A stretch of DNA of 64,000 bases from Clostridia bacterium. GTDB taxonomy: Bacteria; Bacillota; Clostridia; UMGS1840; HGM11507. Below are positions 18,369 through 28,500 of the stretch, piece after piece. The stretch spans positions 1-64,000 of the forward strand of contig JAFQLQ010000045.1 of the NCBI GenBank assembly GCA_017414505.1, given 5' to 3'. Positions within the stretch are counted from its first letter, which is position 1, and every line of letters starts with the position of its first letter. The notes beneath the pieces are model-generated. The model saw nothing but the letters and a program-made list of their open reading frames with translations. It searched no databases and had not been told where the DNA came from. The translations under genes and the position numbers were made by a program.

Positions 18369-21300
18369 ATGTTTAACAGACATTTTACAGTAAAATCCAT
18401 AATTTCGGTTTTACTTATCTGCACTTTTGCCGTTTCTTCGGTTGGTGCAGCTGTTTTGCCGGAAAAAAATGAAGATCTGGAATTTACTTATAATATAGAT
18501 ATGAGCACATACGAAGACGGACCTGTTACAGATGAACATGTAACAGATTTTACCAATCTTAATTTGAGTGTTATTACCGATATATACGATGTATATTTTG
18601 AGGATGGTGCTCTGGTTCAGAAAATAACGAAAAATATGCCGTCAGGAAGTCAGTGCGGTAATATAAACAGTTATTACAATCTGATTAAGGACGGAAAAAG
18701 AAAATATTATGAGATTTGTTTTTCATCTAATCTGAAAAAACAGATTAAATTCGCTTTTGCGTGTCCCACAGGTGCATACAACAGCTTTATGGCAATTGAC
18801 TTAAACACAGGCGGAAATTTCAATATGTACGGAAACGCCAATAAAAAAACCGGCACACTTCCTGCAACAGTACTTAACTTCAATCCCTTCAGTGAGCCTG
18901 TTAAACCGGGAGAAATATGTGTTATAAGAATGCTTTTTGATACAGAAAATGATGAAATAGATGGTATCTGGTGGGCAAAAGAATCCGAAAATTATACTTT
19001 TATAAAGTATAATCCATTTGGCGATGTTGATTCTCCTATTGGATATGCAACTTATTATGAAACGGAAAGTAATAACCGTTTCAGTAAGCTGGAGATTTAT
19101 TCCACAGGAGTGGGTGCTTACGCAGCAGGCGACGAGGCACTGCGTTTTTACTATTTAAGAACATGGGAAGATATAACCAGTAAATACGAGCTTGCAGGCA
19201 ACGAACTTACTGCAGAATTTGAAAATCTTCTTGACGTCAGCGGAACTGTAACAGGTGACCTTGAGCTTCCAACGGTTTGCGCTTCTTATCCGGAGCTTGA
19301 AATAAACTGGGTATCGGATAATCCTGATATTATTGCAGACGACGGAACAGTTACTCTTCCATCGGATAATACCGAGGTTACGCTTAATGCGTATATTGTT
19401 CACGCAGACGGTTCCTATGCGGATATTGAATGGAAAATTCCCTATAAGGTTACTGTTGCCGGAACAGACTGCGAAGATTATATTGTTTCGCACGATACAT
19501 TTATCGGGGATGCAGGTCTTGCAAAATGGGATGTAAGTTCAACGGGCGGAACCGCATATATAGATGAAAACGGTCTTAATATTGAAAAAACTGAAGCAGG
19601 AACTCTGTTTACCGAAAGAAAATTCGGAAAAGGCGATGTTGATTTTGTTCTTAAAGGAAAAGTAACCTTTGAAGCGACTATGGCTTCATCGGGAGAAAAT
19701 TCTCAGTCAAGCATAAAAAGCTCAGACGGTACGGAGCTTCTTAAAATCTGCTTTGAGAATAATGGCGATAACTCTATGTTTAAATATATCTGGAAGGACG
19801 GAGAATACAGTAATTACAGCAATGGTGATATCAAAGTAAAGGCTGTTTTTGATGTTGATTCAGGTACAATGGATTTATACTATAAAGGAAGAAGAATTAA
19901 AAAGGCAGTTCCGTTTTACGGAGAAGCTTCTGACATAGCAAGCTTTTACAGTCTGGTTGAGGGTGGAACGCTTTATATCAAAAAGCTTACAGTATCCATA
20001 CCTAATGAAAACCGTATCAGTATGATTGAAAAACAGCTTGAATGGGATAAAATTTCTCCCGATCCGATGGAAAACGTAACCTATGCTAATCTGTTTACCG
20101 AAGCGATAGCAGGAGTTGGTATTGAATGGAATTCCGATATTCCTCAGATTATTTCTCCCGATGGAGAGGTAATTCGCGGAGAGAAAAGCGAAACAGTAAA
20201 CCTTACTGCAAAAATATTCAGAAAAGAAAATCCCGATATTTTTGTTGAAAAAGCTTTTGTTGCAACAGTACCGGGCATAGACAGCGGAAATCTTGCATAC
20301 CGCAAACCGATAATGACCGACCTTATTTCTGAAAACGATACAGCTAATCTTACAGATGGAAGCATAAATTCCGTTTTTGCAAGTGAAGGACGTGAAAAAA
20401 TCGGAACAATAACTGTCGACCTTGGCGAAGAATTACCTGTGTCATCAGTTGTTCTTAACGAAATTGCCACCGACGGTGTTTATGCAATAGAAGGATTTGA
20501 CGTTCAGATTTCTTCTGATAAAACAACCTGGAAAACAGTATATACAGGTTCTGCAATAGGGGAGCTTACAACATTTGCATTTAATCCTGAAATTGCACGT
20601 TACGTTCGTGTTAATATAACCGATAAAGCGACCAGAGCATCTGTTAAGCTGGCTGAATTTGAAGTTCGGTTTGATGCTTCGGACAGCGAAATTGCAGCTG
20701 CGGATGCTGAAAGAATTTCTTACGACGCAGAATATGAACTGACATCTGATATCATTCTTCCCACGAGCGGAATTTTTGGTTCTGCAATAACCTGGGAATC
20801 AAGCAATCCGAATATTATTGATAACAATGGAAAAATTGTTGAAAAGCCTTTAAGAGATACGGTGGTAACTCTTGTTGCAACCGTAACCAAAAATGATGCT
20901 AAAGCAACAAAATCATTCCGCCACGTTGTGACAGGTCAGGCAATCGGACTTCTGCCAATTGTCGGAGGCGGTTCCGGCGGCGGAGGCGGTGGCGGAGGAG
21001 GAAGCTCTTCCGGCGGAAGTAATGTAGTTATTCCCGTTACTACACCTTCTGTTGAATCCGTTATTCCTGCAGTGAATAATAACACAGATGCGTTTTCGGA
21101 TCTTGATTCTGTTTCCTGGGCAAAGGAAAGCATTGCAGAGCTTAAAAAGCTTGGAATTGTATCCGGAAGCGGAGATAACAAATATGAGCCTCTGCGTGAG
21201 GTTGCCCGTGAAGAATTTGTAAAAATGCTTCTTGTTACAGTAAACGGTGAAGTTGAGGATTCTGATTCCGAACTGCCCTTTGCAGACTGTGTTTCCGGCG

Positions 21301-21722
21301 AGTGGTATCAGAAATACATTTCAGAAGCTTTTGAAAGCGGTCTGATAATGGGTATGACAAATGACAGCTTTGGTATAGGTATGAACATAACCCGTCAGGA
21401 TATGGCTGTTATGATTGCACGAATTCTTGAAAAATCCGAAATAGATATCGCTACAGAAAATTCTCCCAAAGAATTTTCTGACGGCAGTAATATAGCAGGC
21501 TATGCAGTTTCGGCTGTAAACAAGCTTAGCGCTCTTGGCATTTTAAACGGTGATGAAAATTTAAGATTTAATCCTGAAGCTGCCGCAAACCGTGCGGAAG
21601 CGGCACAGGTTATGTATAAGCTTTTAAATGTAATTGAAGAAAGTAAAAAAGAGATTGCCGAAACAGAAGAAAACGTACAGAACGAAGATGGTCAGGAGGC
21701 AGAAAATGAAGATATTTCATAA
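18369..21722 (+). CDS. SLH-anchored multidomain protein with Ig-like and discoidin modules
   Basis: This 1117-residue secreted protein has a signal peptide (about 1-28) and a jelly-roll-like region (30-270). An atrophied bacterial Ig-like module (about 290-375, INWVSDNPDII) and a second jelly-roll-like region follow. A second Ig-like module (about 550-640), an F5/8 discoidin-type domain (about 642-770, starting NLAYRKP and ending with the RYVRVNITD strand) and a third Ig-like module (ITWESSNPNII) come next. A glycine-rich linker near 866-885 leads to three C-terminal SLH repeats (about 900-1085). No catalytic domain is recognised, so it is probably a surface glycan-binding protein. The final 17 bases overlap the following lyase gene. 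Confidence 0.87.
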   Translation: MFNRHFTVKSIISVLLICTFAVSSVGAAVLPEKNEDLEFTYNIDMSTYEDGPVTDEHVTDFTNLNLSVITDIYDVYFEDGALVQKITKNMPSGSQCGNINSYYNLIKDGKRKYYEICFSSNLKKQIKFAFACPTGAYNSFMAIDLNTGGNFNMYGNANKKTGTLPATVLNFNPFSEPVKPGEICVIRMLFDTENDEIDGIWWAKESENYTFIKYNPFGDVDSPIGYATYYETESNNRFSKLEIYSTGVGAYAAGDEALRFYYLRTWEDITSKYELAGNELTAEFENLLDVSGTVTGDLELPTVCASYPELEINWVSDNPDIIADDGTVTLPSDNTEVTLNAYIVHADGSYADIEWKIPYKVTVAGTDCEDYIVSHDTFIGDAGLAKWDVSSTGGTAYIDENGLNIEKTEAGTLFTERKFGKGDVDFVLKGKVTFEATMASSGENSQSSIKSSDGTELLKICFENNGDNSMFKYIWKDGEYSNYSNGDIKVKAVFDVDSGTMDLYYKGRRIKKAVPFYGEASDIASFYSLVEGGTLYIKKLTVSIPNENRISMIEKQLEWDKISPDPMENVTYANLFTEAIAGVGIEWNSDIPQIISPDGEVIRGEKSETVNLTAKIFRKENPDIFVEKAFVATVPGIDSGNLAYRKPIMTDLISENDTANLTDGSINSVFASEGREKIGTITVDLGEELPVSSVVLNEIATDGVYAIEGFDVQISSDKTTWKTVYTGSAIGELTTFAFNPEIARYVRVNITDKATRASVKLAEFEVRFDASDSEIAAADAERISYDAEYELTSDIILPTSGIFGSAITWESSNPNIIDNNGKIVEKPLRDTVVTLVATVTKNDAKATKSFRHVVTGQAIGLLPIVGGGSGGGGGGGGGSSSGGSNVVIPVTTPSVESVIPAVNNNTDAFSDLDSVSWAKESIAELKKLGIVSGSGDNKYEPLREVAREEFVKMLLVTVNGEVEDSDSELPFADCVSGEWYQKYISEAFESGLIMGMTNDSFGIGMNITRQDMAVMIARILEKSEIDIATENSPKEFSDGSNIAGYAVSAVNKLSALGILNGDENLRFNPEAAANRAEAAQVMYKLLNVIEESKKEIAETEENVQNEDGQEAENEDIS

Positions 21723-24700
21723 ATTAACCGCAGCAGTTGCCGCTTTTACCGTATCTGTATCGGCAGGAGCTTTATTGCCTCTTAGTGCTTATGCTGATGA
21801 ATATGAAGGCTGGGATGAGCTGGATTTAGCCAATGAACAGCGTGTGCTTGCCTTTGTAGATGACGGTCAGACTATTTATTCTGATGAAGAATTTTACGGT
21901 CAGTTCGATACCGTTGCAGGCGAATGGGTTAAGCCCGGTTTGCTGGATTATGTGGAATATCCCGGGCTTGCCGCAGTTCAGGAAGCGGCTAAAAAGAGCG
22001 ACTACGAAACTGCAAAATATGAGCTTCTGGAGTTCTATCGTGATTTGTACGACACATTTCAGCCGGTTTACAACAATGTAAGCCCCAATGCAAATCTTAT
22101 TTATCAGGCTTACGCTATAAAGAATAACTTTCAGCTAAACTCGGCTATGGTACCGACAGTGCTTGGTATTCCCGTTATGGGTAATGAGGACGGATATGTA
22201 GAAATAAACATTACCGACAGAATGAGCTCTATTCTTGCACAGCCGTCTCCTGTTTATTCTGTTGAGCTTTTCGGCCTTAAAAAAGACGGAACCTGTATTT
22301 CGATAGAAAGTCTCGATGCGGGTTCGGGTCATCCTCCGGTGGTAGAGGTAAGGTCAAAGGGTGTTGTTCAGAAATTTGTTGCAACCGATGACTCCTATAT
22401 TTCACCGCAGGCAAATTACGACAAAAATTACGGTCACGAGCCGGAAATACTTGCGGAGGAAAGCATTTCTTCCATTGGTCTTGAACGTCTGGCAGACAGT
22501 AATACAAAAAGAGGTCTTATAAAATTTGACTTTACCGAGCTTGATGCCGCAACAGCGGTTGATTCTGCTTACCTAAAGCTTTACGGCAGAAATGCCAGCG
22601 GACTGGGCAGCGGCGAGCTTTTGGTAATAGAATATTCCAACAATACCTGGAACGAAGACGAAGTAACCTATTATGAAGGGCAGGAGGGTTCAACTCTTGA
22701 GCACGGAACCTTCTCCAACTACGGAATGGACAGCTACCGCTTTGACGGCGGTGTTGCTCCTGTAAGAGACGGTATTTACAATGTTTTTGCTTACCGTTAT
22801 CCCGAAGAACTTCTTCGTTTTGCGTGGGCTACTGTTTTTTCACAGCTTTATCATTACGACCAGGATGAACGTCAGGCTCTTGCATTTTTCAATCAGTGGA
22901 TAGGATACCTCAATCAGAGAGGTAAAGAGCCAAGATACGATAAAACTCTTGACGGACATTGCCGTGACAAAAATATTTGCGAAGCAATGTACGAAATGAT
23001 AAACAGTAAATATATGTCGGCAGAAATTTTCTCGGCAACTTTAAAATATATGTATATGGAATGCCGTGCACAGATAGACGGGCCTTATGAACCCGGTAAC
23101 TGGGGTGTTTATCAGCTAACCGGTATGACAACTATGGCGGCTTATCTTCCTACTCTTACCCTTAACGAAGAGCTTATTGAATGTATTCAGCAAAAAGCGG
23201 CAGATAAAATTGCCGAAGCTTATTATGATGACGGAAGTGCTTACGAAATTGCGTGGAGTTATTCCTTTACCGGAACATTTATGGGTGTTGTTGAAGCAGA
23301 AGGTATTTTAAGACGCTGTAACAATTTTGAAGATTCCATTTTCCCCGGTGATATTCAGGAAAAATGCTACGAAATTCTTAAATATTTCGCATCATTGTTA
23401 ATGCCCGGCGGCGGTAACCCGCAGGTGGGTGACGAAGCCGGATATACGGGACGAAGCTATCACAACGAAAACCGTAATCAGCTTATTTACAAAGTTGTTG
23501 ATGTTCCTTTCTGGAGATGGCTTGCAACAGACGGTGCCGAGGGTGAAGCTCCCGACTGGACTACTGTTCGCTACACCGCTACAACAGATCCCAATGAGTT
23601 TAAAAGCGGTGTATACACAATGCGTGATAACTGGACTCCCGAGGGTGTTTACCTTTATACCGATGTGGACGGAAACATTCCTCCCGGACATGGACATCAG
23701 GATGATAACCATATAATAGTAAAGGCATACGGACAGTATCTTCTTACCGACCAGAGCTTCTCATCGTATGCTACAAACTCCGTAAAGCTTGCTCAGACAT
23801 TATATCACAATACAGTTACTATTGATAACACAACGCAGAGCTTCGGAAAAACTGCATATGAAGGTCTTAATCCCGTAAAAAAAGAAAAACGCTACGAAAC
23901 AAACAGTCTTTATGTTAACACAACACTTACAACTCCGCAGAACGGTGACCATCACGGACTTCACACAAGAAATATTCTGTTTAACAAAATTGGTGCACCA
24001 TTCTGGATTGTAAACGATTATCTTGAGCCCCTCAGCATGACAAGAGAGCATAACTATCAGCAGAACTGGCATATGCTTCCTGCGGCAAATCCTACAATGG
24101 ATGAGGATATGGTCGGAAAAAGTAATTTCTCCGAAACCGCAAACATATGGATTGCTCAGGCTAATACCGATGATATGACCGAAGCGGTTGTTCACGACGG
24201 ATATTTCGGTCAGGGAAATTCAAGATTGTATGATTCTCATTATCTTAATTATGTAAAGGATGCAAAGGGAAATGTTCTTTATGATACTGTAATTTACCCG
24301 GAACGTCCCGGTGTCACCTCTGATGTAAGCAGTTATGCGCTTCCCATTGGAGATGTAGAAAATAACGGTGCAACTGCAATGAGGGTTAACATTGAAAGTG
24401 ACGACGGAACCTATGTGGATGCGGATTACTATCTTGTTCACGATCCTCTGCAGCAGAGGCCAAGAAAATTCGGAGCTTATCAGACAGACGGTCGTTCCAC
24501 TTATATAGGCAGAGATGCAACCGGAAAGATATCACAGGTATTCCTGCAGGATACTGCGGAGATTTCCGATTCCAATACGGGCAAAATTCTTTTCAAAGCC
24601 GAAGCACCTGTTTCTGAGCTTGGCTACACAAAAGAATCTTACCGTCTTGCAATGGCATCTTCTGCAGAGGTTGACCTTGATACCATAACAATTTATCTGG

Positions 24701-25548
24701 AAAATGCCGGTGAAATTACCGAAATTATTTTAAACGGTGAAAATGTTGACTTCAAAAAATCGGGAAATTACATTTACTTTGGTTCAGAGCCGATAATCAC
24801 GGATGATAAAACAGATGATGTGGTTACACCTCCTGCTTCATCCGATCCATCCGGTAATCATGGCACAGGAGGAGTACTGATACCTATTATTCCTTCCGGC
24901 GGCGGTTCCGGTGGCGGAGGTTCGTCCGGTGGGGGTGGAGGCTCGTCCGGTGGTTCGGCAGTTGTGGTTCCTGTTACACCGTCAGAGCCTGCAATTCCGG
25001 AAGCTTTCTTAAACGAGCTTGAAACTCACTGGGGTAAGGAGGAGCTTACCGATGCTCTTAAAAACGGTATATTAAAAGGTCTTAACGAAGAAACATTGGG
25101 TCTTTTTGAAACTACCACAAGAGCTCAGTTTGTAACTCTTATTCTTCGTGCAATGGGGATAGAAGCTGAAAAACATGAAAATGTATTTACAGATGTTCCC
25201 GAAAATGAATGGTACAGAGATTATGTGCTTACAGCGTATAATAAAGGTCTTGTAAACGGCGTGGGAGAGGGAAGCTTCCTGCCCGATGCTGAAATAACCC
25301 GTGAGGAAATGGCAAAAATTATTACTCTTGCTTATGCTATGGTTAAAAATGAAGAGATTTCCGTTTCCGATACAGAAAATTTTGCCGACGATTTATCCAT
25401 TTCCGACTGGGCAAAGGAATATGTATATTACGCAAGAAAATGCGGACTTTTAAAGGGTGATGAAAACAATGATTTTCGTCCCCATGACAATGTAACCCGA
25501 GATGAGGCAGCCGTTTCAGCTGTCAGACTTAAAAATCTTATAAAATAA
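21706..25548 (+). CDS. SLH-anchored heparinase II/III-type polysaccharide lyase
   Basis: This 1280-residue secreted enzyme has a signal peptide (1-30, ending AYA) and an N-terminal lyase-associated segment. A DNRLRE/CBM-like beta domain is inserted at about 214-326 (KFVATDDSYISP, RGLIKFD), and an alpha-helical toroid-like region follows (about 350-560). The heparinase II/III C-terminal beta domain carries GHGHQDDNHIIVKAYG near 659-674. A glycine-rich linker lies at about 1064-1087, then three SLH repeats to the end. Such lyases cleave acidic polysaccharides by beta-elimination and give the unsaturated ends that GH88 enzymes remove. The start is the ATG at 21706 with CAGGAGGC upstream; the overlap with the previous gene suggests coupling. 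The substrate is unknown. Confidence 0.85.
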   Translation: MKIFHKLTAAVAAFTVSVSAGALLPLSAYADEYEGWDELDLANEQRVLAFVDDGQTIYSDEEFYGQFDTVAGEWVKPGLLDYVEYPGLAAVQEAAKKSDYETAKYELLEFYRDLYDTFQPVYNNVSPNANLIYQAYAIKNNFQLNSAMVPTVLGIPVMGNEDGYVEINITDRMSSILAQPSPVYSVELFGLKKDGTCISIESLDAGSGHPPVVEVRSKGVVQKFVATDDSYISPQANYDKNYGHEPEILAEESISSIGLERLADSNTKRGLIKFDFTELDAATAVDSAYLKLYGRNASGLGSGELLVIEYSNNTWNEDEVTYYEGQEGSTLEHGTFSNYGMDSYRFDGGVAPVRDGIYNVFAYRYPEELLRFAWATVFSQLYHYDQDERQALAFFNQWIGYLNQRGKEPRYDKTLDGHCRDKNICEAMYEMINSKYMSAEIFSATLKYMYMECRAQIDGPYEPGNWGVYQLTGMTTMAAYLPTLTLNEELIECIQQKAADKIAEAYYDDGSAYEIAWSYSFTGTFMGVVEAEGILRRCNNFEDSIFPGDIQEKCYEILKYFASLLMPGGGNPQVGDEAGYTGRSYHNENRNQLIYKVVDVPFWRWLATDGAEGEAPDWTTVRYTATTDPNEFKSGVYTMRDNWTPEGVYLYTDVDGNIPPGHGHQDDNHIIVKAYGQYLLTDQSFSSYATNSVKLAQTLYHNTVTIDNTTQSFGKTAYEGLNPVKKEKRYETNSLYVNTTLTTPQNGDHHGLHTRNILFNKIGAPFWIVNDYLEPLSMTREHNYQQNWHMLPAANPTMDEDMVGKSNFSETANIWIAQANTDDMTEAVVHDGYFGQGNSRLYDSHYLNYVKDAKGNVLYDTVIYPERPGVTSDVSSYALPIGDVENNGATAMRVNIESDDGTYVDADYYLVHDPLQQRPRKFGAYQTDGRSTYIGRDATGKISQVFLQDTAEISDSNTGKILFKAEAPVSELGYTKESYRLAMASSAEVDLDTITIYLENAGEITEIILNGENVDFKKSGNYIYFGSEPIITDDKTDDVVTPPASSDPSGNHGTGGVLIPIIPSGGGSGGGGSSGGGGGSSGGSAVVVPVTPSEPAIPEAFLNELETHWGKEELTDALKNGILKGLNEETLGLFETTTRAQFVTLILRAMGIEAEKHENVFTDVPENEWYRDYVLTAYNKGLVNGVGEGSFLPDAEITREEMAKIITLAYAMVKNEEISVSDTENFADDLSISDWAKEYVYYARKCGLLKGDENNDFRPHDNVTRDEAAVSAVRLKNLIK

Positions 25549-25572
25549 TAATATTATTAAGGAGGAACAAAA

Positions 25573-28500
25573 ATGAAACAAAGAAAACTAATTGCACTTC
25601 TGTGTGTTTTAAGTATGCTTTTTACTTTTATTACACCTGTTAGTGCAGAAACAACCATTTTAGCCGGTGCTCAGGAAGACGGCAGCTTTTTAATCGGTGA
25701 TTTTACCGATGCAACAACTGCTTCCGCATTTCATGCAAGCGGCGAAGAGGATCGTGACGGTAACGGTTATAACGCTGCCGGTGGATATCTTACTCTTAAC
25801 GAATCCGAAATTTACGGTTCGCAGGGTGAAAACTATTTTATACAGAATCCTGCTGTTTTTTCAGAACTTGATTTTTCCGATTACGGTATTTTCAGAATGA
25901 AATACGCTATCGAAAAGAATAACTGGGAAACAACCGGAAGTATTAAAAATTATTTCACCGTTGTACTTTCCACAGCAGAATCTAATGCAAATTCTGTAAC
26001 TTATTGCGAAAACGAATGTTTGTATTACGAATATGATTTAAGCAATGTAAATCTTACTTCTGCTCTTACAAAGGGTGAAATCGCTGTTCCGTTAAGCGAA
26101 TTTAAAACCGCTTTCGATGGTATGGTAAACGGTTCTGAGGTTGCTGATAAAAAGGATGGAACAACTGATTTAAGCGATATTAAATCTATTTCAATTCTTG
26201 GTTCTTCTTTTGGTGTTGACCCCGAAGATGATATGAATGGTGTAGTTGAAGGTCCCGGTACCGAATGGAAAGCGTGGACATTTATCAACGGCACTATCGA
26301 AGATGATTTAAGCTGCGGTTTTGGCGTTTATGAAATGAGACTGCTTAAGCTTGTATCCCTTGCTGCAGAAGAGCTGGATTTGGTTATGGCAGACCAGTTA
26401 AAAGTTGCTAAAAATACAACTCTTAATCTTCCTCTGGCAGTTTCCGGTGCAACAGTTGCATGGAGCTCCGCTAACGAAAGCATTATTACAAATGCAGGTG
26501 TTGTTACAATGCCCGCAAATGATACAGATGTAGTATTAACTGCTACTGTTACCGCAACAGACGGTTCCACCGCAACAAAAACCTATACTGTAAAAGTTTA
26601 TGGTACAAATTATACAAAACTTAAAGCAGGAAAACAGGCAGACGGAAGCTACTTAATCGGTGATTTTTCGGATAAAACTACCGGTAATGCTTTGATTGCC
26701 GGTTGTACTGCAACAAATTCTAACTATGATACTATCAGTAACTTTGTTCCGTTAACATGGCACACAGACCCAATAGGAAGCAGATTTGAAAATTATATTT
26801 ATAATAACCCCGTTGTATTTGATGATCTTGATTTTTCAGAATACGGAATATTAAATATAGATTTTGTAATTGTGAAAGACTACTATCAAAATCAGTTGAA
26901 CAACTGTTTTTCTATTGTCCTTTCCACAGCTGAAAGAGATGCAACAGCACTTACATATTATCAGAATGAATGTTTGTTCTATGAGGTTGATTTCAACGAA
27001 CGTACCTTAACGGGACAAAAAACCAGATTTAACTTATCAATTCCTTTGAACGACTTTACGCTTGCTTTTGACGGTATGAAAGATAACGTTCAGGGTGTTG
27101 CTGACGGCAAAATTGATTTAAGCGAAATTAAATCTGTTTCTATTATGGGACAGGGCTTTAAAGGTGCTGTTAACTCAACATTAGGAACCAGAAGTTCAAC
27201 TCAGATGTTTAAAAGACCATCTGATAATGACAACACAACTTGTGGCGGTGGTCTTTACAGCATAAGCTTGTTTAAGCAGGCTAATGTTGTAGGAGCAGAG
27301 CTTGATACATTAATGGCAGACTACGAAAGATTTATTGAAAATACAACAATCACATTACCCACAGAGCTTACAGGTGCAACAGTAACATGGAGCTCTGACA
27401 ACGAAAGTATTATCAGCACAAGCGGAGTTGTTACACTTCCTGAAAAAGATACAGTTGTTACATTAACAGCTTCTATTACAGCTGACGACGGAACAACAGC
27501 AACAAAAACATATTCATATACTGTTTTTGGTACAACTTCTACTCTTAAAGCCGGCAAACAGGCAGACGGAAGCTACTTAATCGGTGATTTCACAACTCAG
27601 GAAATGGCAACAATATTCAAATCAAGCGGTGCAGAAAACACCACCGGCGGATGGGATAGTGTAAATAAATTCTTTTCAATGAACTGGACTGTTAACACAG
27701 GTTCCAGAGGTGAAAATTACATCTACAATCATCCCAATGTGTTTAAAGACCTTGATTTCTCCGAATACGGTATGTTCAACATAAGATTTTCAATTGACAG
27801 AACAAATTTCAAGGATTTCCCGACAGTTGAAAACTATATGACAGTTGTTCTTACAACTGCAGAAAAAGGTGCTGTACCGAATACATTCTATGAAGATGAA
27901 TGTTTGTATTACGAAATTGATTTAAGAGATTATCCTTTCACTAACAGTTCAAAACAGGATATTAACCTTACAATTCCTTTCAATGAATTCAAGGTTGCAT
28001 TCGATGGAATGGCAAACGGTACTCAGGGCGAAGCAGACGGAAAAGTTGATTTGGCAGATATCAAGTCATTCTCACTTGTTGCAGGTCCTTTCGGAAGCCG
28101 TATTAAAAACGGTCCCGGTGCTACAGATTCTCCATACTGGGCATTTACAAATTCCGGTGCTGCAAAATATAATAATAGCGGAGTTGCAACAGAAGTTGAA
28201 AGATGTGGTGCAGGTTTATACAGCATAAGCTTATTTAAGCAGGCTAACTTCGCAGGCGAAGAGCTTGATACCTTAATGGCAGGCTACGAAAGATTTTACG
28301 AAAATACAACAATTACACTTCCCGCTAAGCTTACAGGTGCAACAGTAACATGGAGCTCTGATAACGAAGCTGTTATCAGCAAAGACGGTGTTGTTACACT
28401 TCCTGAAAATGATACAACTGTTACATTAACTGCTGCTATTACAGCAAGTGACGGAACAACAGCAACAAAAACATATTCATATAAAGTTTTTGGTTCTGTT

